DNA of 64,000 nt, taken from positions 8,618,001-8,682,000 of the forward strand of contig OZ059897.1 in NCBI GenBank assembly GCA_964057225.1, read 5' to 3'. Below, in pieces: positions 50,349 through 62,310 of this stretch (its first letter is position 1; the number at the start of each line of letters is the position of its first letter). This DNA is from Auanema rhodensis (Eukaryota; Nematoda; Chromadorea; Rhabditida; Rhabditidae). A program made the position numbers and the translations under genes. The notes under the pieces were generated by a model. That model worked only from the letters and a program-made list of their open reading frames with translations, had not been told where the DNA came from and did not search any database.

Positions 50349-52420
50349 TTACTTAAGCTGGGCGAGCATAGCGCTTGGATGCTCCAAGTAATACTTCCAT
50401 CTGAAAAAAAAGAAATGAGTATTAGATGAATCAAACATGGACATACCTATTTCCAAATCTGGCCATAGTGGCTCCATCAACTACTCTATGATCAGCAGAC
50501 CAGGAAACGTTCATAACGTGGGCTTTGACAACCTGAAATTTGGATTACGCCAATTTTCCTAACAGAATCGGTATTACGTTGTCATTTTTGTCGAAACGAG
50601 GGACCTTCTGGACACGCCCAATAGCTCCTATGGCAACTTGAGGCGGGAAAACAACGGGACTAGCATAAGTTCCACCAATCTAAACCAGGAAACAACTAGG
50701 TATACAAGTAAAATATAACAAACAGCTCCTATGTTGCTCAAAGTAAAGGTTCCTCCCACTAAATCGTCAGTTCTAATATTCTGATTTTTACCAGCTTCTT
50801 GCAAGCGGAGAAGCTCAGCAGAAATTTCGAAAATACTTCTAAAACAAAACAAAATTGAATAATGACGAAAAGAAGAATACTAACCTTTGTTCGCAATTCT
50901 TGATATTGGGAACAACAAGACCCCCTGGAGTGTCCATAGCTAAGCAAATATTGTGAGAAGCCTAAAACTTACATGAAAAAAACAAAATTAGTTGAAATTC
51001 ACCTTGTAAATTAAGTTTTCCAATTTGTCATCGACGGTAGCATTAAGAGATGGGAATTCCAAAAGAGCCATAGAAGCAGCCTTAAGTTAGCTTAACAATT
51101 ATATAGGCAAACATGGTAAAACTAACCTTAATGAAGAATGGCATGAAGCTGAGCTTAAGACCACGTTCCTTAGCGAAGTCCTTAAGTTCACCACGTACAC
51201 TCATGAGAGCATCCATTGTGATCTAATAAACGGAACTTAGCAAAGAAGATTTTTCAAAACATACTTCATCATAATAGCCAAAGTGTGGAACCTTCAAAGC
51301 TTCAGTCATAGTTTTGACCATTGCTCGTGTGTATCCCCTAATTGGAACAACCTTATCCTCTTGCAGAGGCTCATACTGGAAAACATTAATTCAAGATTAT
51401 TCCAAGATAAATTCTCACAGTCTTAATACTAATTTGAGATGATGAACCAGCGGCAGGAGAAGCTCTGATATTCGTGGATCCGGAAGAGTAATCTAAACAG
51501 GAGAAAAATAGAAAATGATATTGGAACTGTGAATTACCACTCTTAACTTGACCAAGGAATTTCAATATGTCCTCCTTCAGAACACGTCCATCTTTTCCCG
51601 TAGATGGTACATCGCTCAATTTAACCTAAAATTTACTAATAAGCATGATATTTATGTTTATTATCCCCTCAACCTTGTTCTCCATAGCAATTCTACGAAC
51701 AGCAGGGGTAGCCAGAACTTTTCCATTGACAGCGTGGAAGTCATTGGATGATTGAACAGAAGATGTGCTAGATGTGCTAGTAGCGTTAGAAGCACCAGTT
51801 TCTGAAAAAAACCAATTAAGATAAAAGGTCAGGAATGACACTAACAGAATGGCTACACTAATTGATTTTGTCTTCAGAAAATAGAAATAGGAAATCTTAC
51901 CCGCTGGCTTCTCTGCTTCAGATGTAGTTTCTTCTTCTCCTTCAATTTCAATATCAACAAGTGGTAAACCTACACGAGCAAGATCATCAATTTTGTGATG
52001 TCTAAAAAATATATCAAAACCATATATGAAATATAAAAAATCGGAGTAATATATCGAGACAAAACGAACAATTTACGAACTACTCCATCATATCTACTGG
52101 TGATAGTTACTGCAGCTTTATCACTTTGAACATCGCATAAGTTGTCAAATTGACTAACAGTATCTCCTTCTTTAACATACCTAAAACAATATAGACAAAA
52201 TTCAAACTTCTAGGTTCAGAACTACCATTCTTTAACTTGCACTTCAGCAATTCCTTCACCAATATCAGATAATTTGAACTGAACAATTGGTAAATACAAA
52301 GCTAAAAGAATTGTTGAATAGAATGATGTGAGAGAGAAAATTACCTTTAGAGTTATGGAATAGTCGAGAATGGTTCAACAACCTTATTGAGGAAAATCGA
52401 AGTAAATGTGAAGCTACCAT
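50349..52420 (-). CDS. dbt-1: Branched-chain alpha-keto acid dehydrogenase complex E2 (dihydrolipoyl transacylase)
   Basis: Starts [20 protein letters not shown] (52420), a mitochondrial presequence. The lipoyl domain has [20 protein letters not shown] and the lipoylated Lys in [18 protein letters not shown] (52095-52150). A Ser/Thr-rich linker follows, then the E1/E3-binding segment ([20 protein letters not shown], spliced, 51610-51715; [17 protein letters not shown]-like). The catalytic 2-oxoacid transferase domain contains [39 protein letters not shown] (51195-51290), [36 protein letters not shown] (50665-50760) and the active-site [19 protein letters not shown] (50455-50520). E2 forms the core of the complex that degrades Leu, Ile and Val keto acids and produces monomethyl branched acyl-CoAs. 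Length of about 450 residues is normal. All key residues seen are intact. Confidence 0.96.
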
Positions 52421-52799
52421 TGAATCTTCGATTGAAGAAACCTTAAATATTTAAATCATTTATTAATGTTATTTAGTAAAAAGGTAATCAGTAAATTAGA
52501 AAAATAGCTTAAGATGGTAGAGATAGTGCACGTCCTGTGTTTACGCCGTCAATTGATAAAAATGTTCGGAGAAACTGAGCTGCTAGACGTGCAAATAAGA
52601 TAAGAAATAGAATGAGAGAAAACGAAGATCTTTAAACATAAAAAGACAAATTTTGATGCTATTTTAAATTGTCTAAATTGGCGCCTAAATGACGTGAATT
52701 ACGTGAAATTCATTTCAATCCAGATTCGCAACGTATTGTGACGTTAGGGGGCTTAAGCTGCAAGGAAGGTCTATTCGCCACGGAAGAAAAGGCGGTACT
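52421..52799. promoter_or_regulatory. Divergent promoter between dbt-1 and the four-helix membrane protein
   Basis: About 380 bases separate the two start codons. It contains ACGTGAATTACGTGAAA near 52692-52708 and GC-richer DNA near 52735-52790. No exon is supported. Confidence 0.4.
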
Positions 52800-53966
52800 A
52801 TGTTCGAAGCTTTCAATGAGATTACCGATGACGATGCAGAAAGTTATCAGGTCTTGAATAATGTTATTTAAAATAATAATAATGCTCTTGAGAGGTTCAA
52901 ATGAAGAAACTTTTTCTAATAAGTTTAAATACTTTGCAAATTTCAGGTGTGCGGCTGTTTGCATAGCTTTCTAGCTTGTCTTTTTTTTGTGGTAAGGCTT
53001 AAAACTTCAAAGTTCACTGCTTTAATTTTTTTATCATATTTTTAACATTATTTATTGAAGGTTTTTGATATTTCAGCAGTCGTTATGACTGCTGGTGTTT
53101 ATTATCTGGTTTCTATTGAGGTGTTTCTAACATTTTTATAAGAAAAATGTAATCAGTAATCTTTATAGATTGGTTGGACGAGAGATGTTACTGTGCCAGT
53201 AGGAGCTCTGTCTCTATCATTTTTCTTTTTTTTTCTAGGACCCATAGGTCTAATAGCTGTACATAAAATATATAAATTATCTATATATAATATGTGAAAT
53301 TATAGCAAGAAGCCTGGTATTTAACTCTATACAACATCCGATTATTAATAATCATATCATTTACATTAGGATGGACTATGTAACAATATTTCAATCTATT
53401 ATATAGAAAATATCTTTTTACAGATATAGTTTTCTAGTTTATGAGCATCGAAACATGTTTGTAGCTTGCATTTGGTTCTTTGCCTCGTTACTGTACATAT
53501 GGGGATTTTTCGTAACTAGCAGAGCTATTACGTATTTCTCCGAACATTATAGGTACAATATAGTAAAAATTTGTTAATAGTATACAAAATTTAATATGTA
53601 GAGGATATTATGATGTTGATCTTCTTCGCATGGAAGAAATTAATGAGAAATTAAATGAAAAATTGGAAGAATTAAAGCAATTAGAAATGGATGGAAAAGA
53701 TATCTATTCAAACAAAAATAGTTTAAAAACTAACGATTTGAAAGACGCCTCAGTTATGTAAGTTTAGATAGCTATCTACCTGAATTTTGAAGGGTTTGCT
53801 TATCTAAGCGATAGTTTAGGAAAGAAAAAGAAGTTTTCAAAGCTTTTTTTGTTAAATGATAGTAGAAAACTTTTTTTTTCAATTTTATTCTTATAGGGAT
53901 CCCATGATAAGAAGTAACATGAGGCAATCGAAGGTAATATCGAATAACTATACAACACTTTATTAA
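52800..53966 (+). CDS. Orphan four-transmembrane protein with C-terminal coiled coil
   Basis: Eight exons (52800-52850, 52947-52991, 53061-53120, 53169-53258, 53306-53379, 53424-53552, 53602-53757, 53897-53966) join in phase to 224 residues. A short acidic cytosolic start (MFEAFNEITDDDAESYQ) precedes four hydrophobic helices: CLHSFLACLFFVVFDISAVV; VGALSLSFFFFFLGPIGLIA; IRLLIIISFTLGWTIYSFLV; CIWFFASLLYIWGFFVTSRA. A charged coiled-coil-like tail (MEEINEKLNEKLEELKQLEM) and a basic/polar end (IRSNMRQSKVISNN) follow. No signal peptide is present. Layout resembles tetraspan membrane proteins, but no tetraspanin CCG or claudin motif is seen. It is divergent from dbt-1 and just upstream of the chemoreceptor cluster. 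Function unknown. Confidence 0.75.
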
Positions 53967-54246
53967 GTAAAATCAACAAAAGTTTATGAGAATATCGTAA
54001 GTATAAACGGTTATAATTATATTTTCTAGTCAAATAACAAGAAAACGTTCATATTTAATGTGAAAATATTGTTTAAATTAGTTTATTTTGTAGTCAGATT
54101 TAGCTGATTTATAATGATGAATCTTTATATTCTTGACAACATGTAAGAATCATTGCGGGTGAACTGATATATTACTACTACCTGCTACTTTATTATCAAT
54201 ATAACCAGAAGTTGTCTGTAAAAAAGTTAAAACATTTGTAATCTGT

Positions 54247-55518
54247 TTAAGATTGATATACTATATATGACGATTTGAATTCTACTTTTTCTTCAACACC
54301 AAGCAGACTGAGTATATCTGGAATCACTAAGATTTCAAAGAAACGGATTAGAAAGTAGACACCTTGTATCATTTTTTCTAAAAGACTTGTATTAAGGATG
54401 ATTATACCAAAACTATTTGCAATTCCATGCAATTGTGAAATAGTTATCAACATATTTGACGTATCTAAAGAGATTTAAAAAAAAAATTTCTGAAGTATAT
54501 GGAGTACTTAATGAAACTGGATAATCTAATAAAATTATAACCATAACGCAAATTGATGGAGCGGTTAAAAGCAAAGTTGGAAATAATGTCTAAATGCTTA
54601 TAAGTTCTGAATACATTTACAACTTTAAAACCACCTGTAACTCAAGTGTTTGGAGAATTTTTCGATGCATCGATAACGTTTTCTTTGACATAAAATCTTT
54701 TTGTTCTTCCAGAAGACAGATTATACGAAACTTTAATATGATGAGAAATGCTGAGAAAATAAATGCATTTAGACTGAACAGAAGTAGTTGTATCTTCAAT
54801 GAAATTTCAGAGAATAGTCTTCCCATATTATATGATGTTGGTATATCCAATAGAGGTTTATATGAATCACATGCCTGTCAATTTTCAAGAGTTTACAGCT
54901 GTATACGATTACTCTTAACAAACTTTAACCAATGACAAAATCCTTGGATCACTCCTGTATGTGATAATGCTTGTTATATAATAAGGTGCTGGAAAGATAA
55001 AAGCTATCAAAGCTACACATATGTAATATGACCAGGAAGAAAAGTTAGGATTAGGAGTACGAACTAGCCAATATCGATAGAAGAAAAGTATAACGCAGAT
55101 AGAATAAAATATATAATGTAATGTTATTGTAAAATGATATTGATGAGGAAATGATATATTGATGTAATCAAATATACCAATACTGTATCCAGCTATAAGT
55201 GGTAAGTAGTATACAGGCGTCTACAACATAAAGCTTTGAAAGTTGTTTAAAAAATAATAATAAACTTACAGTCAAACTTGAGATTGAAAATGCAGATATT
55301 GTACTAGTTAAATGATAAATATAAATATAAATCTTAAAGACTCCCGAAGTTTCTGGAAATTTCATTTTCAATAACTTCGAACAGTAATATCCGAAGAGTA
55401 ATGTTATAACTCCGATTAGATGAGAAGAAATGTAGTACCAATCTTCAGCTTTAGAAATATTTTCAGTTGGACAATGAACTATTTCACATGGGTCAGTATT
55501 ATTGTTGGCTTCTTCCAT
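54247..55518 (-). CDS. Srh-like seven-transmembrane chemoreceptor (copy 1)
   Basis: The start MEEANNNTDPCEIVHCPTEN (55518) is followed by helix 1 (LIGVITLLFGYYCSKLL). Helix 2/3 carries the family core PVYYLPLIAGYSIGIFDYIN (55140-55225), then CVILFFYRYWLV and YYICVALIAFIFPAPYYI. The third intracellular loop reads KDFMSKKTLSMHRKILQTLE. The last helices include LITISQLHGIANSFGIIILN (54390-54460), the HG motif before helix 7, and a cytoplasmic tail ending SSYIVYQS. These are hallmarks of the nematode Srh/Str chemoreceptor superfamily, expressed mainly in sensory neurons. Six short introns in the same relative positions as in copies 2 to 4. It lies on the opposite strand to the other copies. Confidence 0.85.
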
Positions 55519-56961
55519 TTGAATAACGGAACACGGGGGGAACACTAGGTTAGGGAAAACAGTTTCGTAAATCTACTGAAGAATAGTATTGACTACTAGT
55601 CTGTAGAACTCGAATTGCTCAATAGATTAGATGTTACTTACCTTAATCAATTCTCTCATTAAGTATGCTATGCACTTTCTCACGTAATAATAATCTTATG
55701 AATATGCTTTTTCAAATAAGTTAAAGCCAAAAGTAACGTAAAACTTTATTTAATCTCAAAATTGAAGATTGATAAAGCTTAAGTTTAAGTTAATTCCTAG
55801 ATCCATTAACTGGAAGACATTCCAAAACTTTCTATAGAGTCATCGCCATTAAAGTTTTCTCTGTGAAACTTACTGTAGTCATTCACAGGTGAAAGTTTCG
55901 GGGAAGGATTCTGCAAGAGAAACCTGTCTTAAGAAACAATCATTTGATAATATTGTTTATACTAAAATATATAAATAAATTATAAGATTACGTAATAATC
56001 ACATTGTCTCTTTTAAATTTTAAAATATGGTTTCTAATTTGTTCATCCAATAATTAAATTTACAAACTATATTGTGACTACAACATGACACATTTCATTC
56101 TGTATTTGTGATTTTAGGAAATAGTCTCATTTCAACTATATTTTCCTTATTTGAAATGTTTGTAAATTACAATATGGAAATAAAATAAATATGTTTAGGG
56201 TATTATGAATCATATTCAGACCAATTATTACATTACGAACAGGAGTTGAGTTCATATTTCAAGTTAAAGCTATAGTCAATCATTCTATATCAAAGATGTA
56301 CTACGTACGGAAGCAATTCTGATATTTATGTAAAAGATAGAATTCATTCTTATATTATAAAGATTATGAAGCTTTTTGAACACACCAATTACTGACCATA
56401 AATCATTTAAAACAAGCTAATCTTGCTAAAATACAATATAGGTTCTTATAATACATATTGTAGGAACAGTACTGCACTTATTTATGTACGTAATGTTACC
56501 ATTGTTTACTTATCAACTCCAATAATTAGTACTCAAACAAATACAATTCTAAACTTGGAATAGATGATGTGATGTTGAATTTTACGAGTATTCGTTAAGA
56601 TTCACTGATCCCATTTTGCTTTTGCAGAACAGAATTGATGTTGATTGTTGCTTGATAGAATTTGGTGGCAGATTTAGATTCAACAATTCTTGTAATATTC
56701 GAATTTTCATTTCAATATTAAGCTTAAGTTTGTTTTCTTCTCTTATTTCTTAACTTTTCAAAAAAAAATCATTTTAATTCATCTAATTGATTGAATACTA
56801 AACTAATATGTATATACTATAAACAGAATAATTTGATTTTTTCATAAATTAAAATGTATCTATATGAATACAAATTACTATTCAAAATATAAAATACAAT
56901 TAAATAATTGAAATAAAAACATTTATTATTTCATCATTTATCCAGTAGTTAAGGTTCTATA
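55519..56961. other. Head-to-head spacer between Srh-like copies 1 and 2
   Basis: About 1.4 kb of AT-rich DNA between divergent receptor genes, probably holding both promoters. No exon supported. Confidence 0.5.
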
Positions 56962-58404
56962 ATGACATTAGCTATCAACATCTCTGAATATATTCTTGGT
57001 TACTGCCCCGTTGCACCTGTTCCAGAAGCTAAAACTTGGTATCTTTATATATCACGTCTGATTGGTGCCCTTACTATATTCTTCGGAATCTATTTTTTAA
57101 AATTAATACAGAAACTCCTTCCTAGTCAATATGGATCATTCAAATATTATATTCTTGCTTATCATATTATCAGTTTAACATCAGGAGTTATAATATCGCT
57201 ATTAACGGTAAATAAGTTGAGAAAAGTTGTAACATGAAACATCTTCTTCAGACTCCAGTCTTCTATTTCCCATTGCTTTCTGGATATAGCATCGGCTTAT
57301 TGTCATATTTGAATATATCATTCTTAAATCAATATTATCTTTATATTATTTCACATTTTTTTATATTTGCCATGAGTATTATATTATTTTTTTATCGATA
57401 TTGGGTACTTCGTGAATCAAATTGTAATGTGAAATCATGGAGATTTTGTTTATGTTCTATATTAATAGTTATGATATATGTAATACCTTTTCTTATTGTA
57501 ATTATATGCATTAAACCTTATCCATCTTCTTTAGAAAGCTTAATAAAGGTAAGTTCTCGGATGTGTTTTATTTTGTTTTTTAAAACTTATTATGCTTAGT
57601 CATGCTCTTCTTATTCTACACTTTTGAAAGTACGAAATGCTGCAAATCTTGGACGATTTAAAAACGAACTTTCGCTTCAACTTCAAATGCTTATACGAGG
57701 AATTAATAATGGATTGTTAATTGTTTTCTCATATGCTTTGAAACGTTTAATAATACGGAATTTGAAAGAAAGAAAGGGATCTATGTCCAGAAAATCTTTA
57801 ATGTTTCATCGAAAATTACTTCCAGCTCTTCAAATTCAGGTAAATATCATCAGTTTTCAGTACATGTAAAGATATGTCATCTATCTAGGTATTACTTCCT
57901 ACAAGTTTTCTAGTTATACCATGCTTAATAACAAATTCAATAGTTATATTCGATATATCTATATCATTAGGTATATTAACTATGATGTAAATGTTGATTT
58001 TTATATAAAATTATTTTAGATTTATCACTTATATTAATAACTGTAACCCAATTACATGGTATTATCAATACTATAGGAGTTGTTGCTCTTAATAATAATA
58101 TTTTAGCTCAGTTGATACAAGGTATTTAAGTTTTTTTTTGGAAAATATTTTAATTTCTTAGTTAAAACTTACTTATTAAAATCAAAATCAGATCAAGTAC
58201 TGTAATTTAGAAAAAATAAAAATAAAATGTTAAATTATAAATTGTAGATTTTGTTCGTTTACTTGGTGTCGAAGAAAAAGTATTTTTAACATCGTCAGTT
58301 GCATCAGTTAAATCAAAGGTTTTAAACTTTTAAAATTTATAAAATTTCTAAATATTTAGACATCATCTGTAAGAACAATATCTGGAATTTCTGGTTTTCG
58401 ATAA
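56962..58404 (+). CDS. Srh-like seven-transmembrane chemoreceptor (copy 2)
   Basis: The start MTLAINISEYILGYCPVAPV is closely similar to copy 3. Segments in order: LIGALTIFFGIYFLKLI; GSFKYYILAYHIISLTSGVI; PVFYFPLLSGYSIGLLSYLN (57255-57315); HFFIFAMSIILFFYRYWVL; MIYVIPFLIVIICI (57470-57515); loop KERKGSMSRKSLMFHRKLLP (57765-57825); LLPTSFLVIPCLITNSIVIF (57891-57950); LITVTQLHGIINTIGVVALN (58032-58090); tail DFVRLLGVEEKVFLTSSVAS, ending RTISGISGFR. Seven exons, each splice site intact, so it appears functional. It is about 315 residues, normal for the family. The ligand is unknown. Confidence 0.87.
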
Positions 58405-59077
58405 TATTCGTCTTAGCTAATGAGAAAAGAAGAAAAGAGTTCTCTTAATATCTACTTGAACAGTTATAAATGTAAATAATTTAGTTTTAGTACTTTGTAT
58501 ATATCTTTTTATTTTATAAAAATAGTTTATTGAAGTTTTAAATATATTAATATTCAAGCTAAGTTGCAAAGAAAGGTATAACTGAAACATAAGATAGAAC
58601 ACCAATCTATTCATATCGTAATCTGAATAGAAAAAACTTTACTTGAATTACTAATTGAACTTTCAGATATTTAAATCTTTTCTAAATATCATAGTAATTA
58701 TCAAAACGAAGAATTATACATTTACTAGAAATTTCCTTTTGTTTTGAGAAAAATATCAATAATCAGAAATAATTTAGTAAAATCCGACACGAAGATTTCA
58801 ATATTTGAACTTTATTTAGATAAATATCAATGTTTTCGAAATCTAATTGTAAACTTCAGCGAAAATTTCAAAAATCTTCAAAAATTTGAATTATATTGAA
58901 AATACTTCAATAGATTCTCCTCCTGATTGTCATGAAAGTATTGTTCTTATTATGTACATGAAGTCTTCAAAGTTCAAACTACTTTGATCATGGTTTCATC
59001 TTATGGAATGCTTAATCAACTTAAAAAACAATTTTCTTATGAGATTTATCGGAAGCTTTTGTAAGATACTGGTAAAA

Positions 59078-59392
59078 TCGGTTTTAGGGTATTTGTTGCC
59101 ACCCGAAATTTTTCAAATAATTTTGTTTTTTATACTTTTGAGTGTCGAAAAAAATATCCTCAAATACTCTAGGCGATGGATAAGCCTGAGCCTAACTCTA
59201 GGCAGTGGATACGCCTAAGCCTAAACCTAAGCCTAACTCTAGGCAGTGGATACGCCTAAGCCTAAACCTAAGCCTAACTCTAGGCAGTGGATAATCTACT
59301 TTTTGTTTTCGCGCGATAGACAACCTTTAACATAAATTAATTGAATTTTGACTGTACTGAGTGGTGGGTGGCAACAAATACACTGGAGCCGA
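59078..59392. mobile_element. Nested 315-base inverted-repeat element carrying telomere-like repeats
   Basis: 27-base ends (59078-59104 and 59366-59392) match as inverted repeats at 23 of 27 positions. The inner 16 bases (GTATTTGTTGCCACCC) are identical. The interior includes the 41-base tandem array at 59190-59293. It lies inside the larger foldback-like element and may be a later insertion. Confidence 0.65.
59190..59293. repeat. 41-base tandem repeat containing GCCTAA telomere hexamers
   Basis: Two complete 41-base units (59190-59230, 59231-59271) and a partial third (59272-59293), with a decayed unit just before (59168-59189). Each unit contains the stretch CGCCTAAGCCTAAACCTAA, that is repeats of GCCTAA, the reverse complement of the nematode telomere repeat TTAGGC, followed by CTCTAGGCAGTGGATA. 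Confidence 0.85.
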
Positions 59393-60001
59393 CATATCAT
59401 ATTTCGGGAAATAAGTTTGCAAATATTAAAACAAAAACACAATTTAATTCAAAGATATTGATATGATCATAATATGAGATTTATTGAGCTTTGCTTGTAG
59501 CTCGTCTATAAGTTTTTTCCTTTCGCTCCTGTAAAATGTTGTTGTTAAGAACAATTATTCAAGTTTTTACATTATCAAACGTAATTGAGTTGATATGTGG
59601 AAGATCGGAAATACTATATTGATGATGATGATGATGGAAAAGTTATATACATAGTGCAATACTTTCAGGAGAATCTATTGAAGTATTTTCAATATAATTT
59701 AAAATTTTGAAGAATTTTGAAATTTTCGCTTAAATCTGACATCTCATTTTACGAAAATATTTCTGATTATTGATATTTTCCTCAAAACAAAAGGAAATTA
59801 TTAATAAATATAATATAATACTTCACATATTTAACTTTGCTTTGAGTTTTGATGTACTTCCGGTCTCTGCGTGCAATTCAGGATACACTCACACTTTCAA
59901 GCTAATATGTAGCTAATATGTAATTGACTACAAATCGTTCTTGAGTATAGAAGATAGGAAAGAATAACTGACAATCACAATTAACGTTTCAGAGTTAGCC
60001 G

Positions 60002-61316
60002 ATGGGAATAATCAAGAACATATCTGAGTATAAGCTTGGCTATTGCCCCGATGCTCCTGTTCCAGAAGCCAAGCAATGGTACTTCTACAGTTCGCGACTA
60101 CTTGGCGCTTTTACAGTATTTATTGGAATCTATTGTTCACGTTTAATAACAAAAAAAATAAAAGAAGATAGTGGATCATTCAAATATTACATTTGTGCTT
60201 ATCATATTTCGAGTATAATGTCTGGAATTACTTCATCATTACTTTCGGTAAAATATTTGAAATTAGTAGTTAATTGAATGATAAGAACTATCATTATCTA
60301 GACTCCCGTTTATTATTTTCCTCTTGTATCTGGTTATGGTATTGGCCTTTTATCATATTTAAATATTTCATTCTTAAATCAATATTATCTTAATATAACA
60401 ACACATTTCTTTGTTCTTGCTATATGTGTTATTCTCTTCTATTATCGATATTGGCTTATACGTCAACGAAGTTATCAATACAAATCTTGTATACTTCGTT
60501 TTGGAATTATATTTATATCAATCTTCTATGTTGCTCCATATCTAATTACTATTGGATACTTTGAACCGAGTTCTAGCTTGACAAGCTTAGTGAAGGTAAT
60601 GAGCTTGATCAAATTCATGAAAACAAGTTTGTTTCAGTCTTGTCCAGCTTATACTACATTACTCAAAGTACCATGTTCTGTGAACATTGGAAGAATTCAT
60701 AACGAGATTTCACTGCAAATTGAAGCTTTTTTGTTTGTTTTAAATTCAGTAACATTCGTTATATCAATGCTTATATTAAAACACTTGATTATACGGAATT
60801 TGGATGAACTGAAAGAATCGATGTCAAAGAAAACTGCTATGCTTCATCGAAAACTGCTTCGAACTCTTCAAATTCAAGTAACTTAATGAGAACTTTGACA
60901 TTTAACATCTTTATTCGTTTCAAGACATTGGTCCCTTCAAGTTTTATCGCTTTTCCATGTTTAGCCATGTTTTCTGCAATGGTTTTGGATAAACCAATTC
61001 CTTTAGGTTAAGCTTATCATTTATATCTTCTGAAGTGTTTATTCAGATTTATCTCATATCTTGATTACTATTGAACAAATGCATGGCATTGCTACAACTA
61101 TTGGAATAATTGTTCTCAATAATAATATTTTAGCTCAACTAACACATGGTACAACTCTTTATTTAAATTCTAAATCAAAGCTTGAAAACTTGGATTAAAC
61201 TTGAATCAACTCTTCATTTCTTTCCAGATTTTACAAAATGGTTTAGTATTGGGGAAAAAACAACTCATCCAATTCATTTTACATCGGTTAAAAGTAAAAG
61301 TAAAAGTAATACATAA
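60002..61316 (+). CDS. Srh-like seven-transmembrane chemoreceptor (copy 3)
   Basis: The start MGIIKNISEYKLGYCPDAPV is near-identical in pattern to copy 2. The core is PVYYFPLVSGYGIGLLSYLN (60302-60365), then HFFVLAICVILFYYRYWLI. The third-loop sequence is KESMSKKTAMLHRKLLRTLQ (60820-60870), followed by LVPSSFIAFPCLAMFSAMVL, LITIEQMHGIATTIGIIVLN (61055-61120) and a tail DFTKWFSIGEKTTHPIHF ending in an AAAAGT repeat (KSKSKSNT). Intron positions match copy 2, indicating tandem duplication. All splice sites look intact. About 315 residues. Confidence 0.87.
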
Positions 61317-62310
61317 TATTTATATTTTCAATCATCTATAATTGCTAATCGATTTCATGAACTGTTGAAAAATGATTTTATATTCTCTCAGATCTATTAT
61401 CATCTTCAATATTCTTTTAAATAATTAGAAATATTGTTATATCTGTTATTCATAAACTTATCTAAACGTTTATTAACTAAATATTGTATTTAATTGCAAA
61501 TTCAATGAAGTAATCAACTAGAATTTAAAAGAAATGTTACAGCTCTCTCGAACATGATAACACGAGTCATTTCAACTCAACTCGCTACAGATACTATGAA
61601 AAATACATATGTATATACAGATTCAAACATTTTCAAAGAAAAAACAGAGAAAGAGAGAAGGAAGGAAGTTAGGGGGGAGGGGGAGGGGGAGAAGAGAAAT
61701 GTTTCCGCGATTATTAAAAAGTTTTTATTTTAAAAGTTACTATTTCTCATGAGACAAGTAAATTCAAAGAATTTATGAAAGCAAATTTCCCACTAAAGTA
61801 TGTTTAACTGAAATAATTCTAATTCTAGTTATTATATGAAATTAGAAAACTTAAAAATACAATAAGACCTATGTCTTTAACACTTATTTTATTGAAAAAA
61901 GTATGAAAATGCCAATTTCTTTGCAAACTTATTATTTTTTTTGTGGAATCATATGATGGATGATATTTTGAAGTTGAGTTGGTTTGATACTGTACATAAT
62001 TTAGTATATAATTATTAATTTAGATATAATAAAGTTAAAAGAATCAATAATTAATTAGAATATCTTTATTTATATATAATATTATAGATATATTGAAGTT
62101 GTTATGTAACTATATATACTTTGATGAATATTTAACAATATGTATTCCTATTATATTTAAAAAATAATAATACATAAATTAATTTTCTTGATATATTGAA
62201 GTTTACTGGTCCCTTGGGACTTCATAACTTCTTTATAAAAACAGTTTAATATTATTCAAAAGGTCTTCTCTCTCCCTTTCTCAGATTATTTCAACTTTCT
62301 TAAAGTTTTG
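61317..62310. other. Spacer between Srh-like copies 3 and 4
   Basis: AT-rich with a G-rich purine tract at 61636-61698 (runs of six, five, five G). No exon supported. Confidence 0.5.
61636..61698. repeat. Purine tract with G-runs
   Basis: A strand-asymmetric A/G stretch containing GGGGGGAGGGGGAGGGGG at its centre; capable in principle of triplex or G-quadruplex formation on the plus strand. Confidence 0.6.

Larger units (their letters stand above)
58731..59799. mobile_element. Long-terminal-inverted-repeat (MITE/foldback-like) element
   Basis: The left arm (about 58731-58944) reappears as its reverse complement at about 59660-59799. Matching blocks include TTTCCTTTTGTTTTGAG, ATATCAATAATCAGAAAT, AGCGAAAATTTCAAAA and ATACTTCAATAGATTCTCC. 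The left arm carries extra insertions (about 65-75 and 11 bases). No transposase frame lies between the arms. It looks like a non-autonomous DNA element or foldback element; no clear target-site duplication was found. Confidence 0.7.
58405..60001. other. Spacer between Srh-like copies 2 and 3, containing inverted-repeat elements
   Basis: Holds the ~1.07-kb inverted-repeat element at 58731-59799 and, inside it, the 315-base element with telomere-like repeats. Flanks are AT-rich with no coding evidence. Confidence 0.6.
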
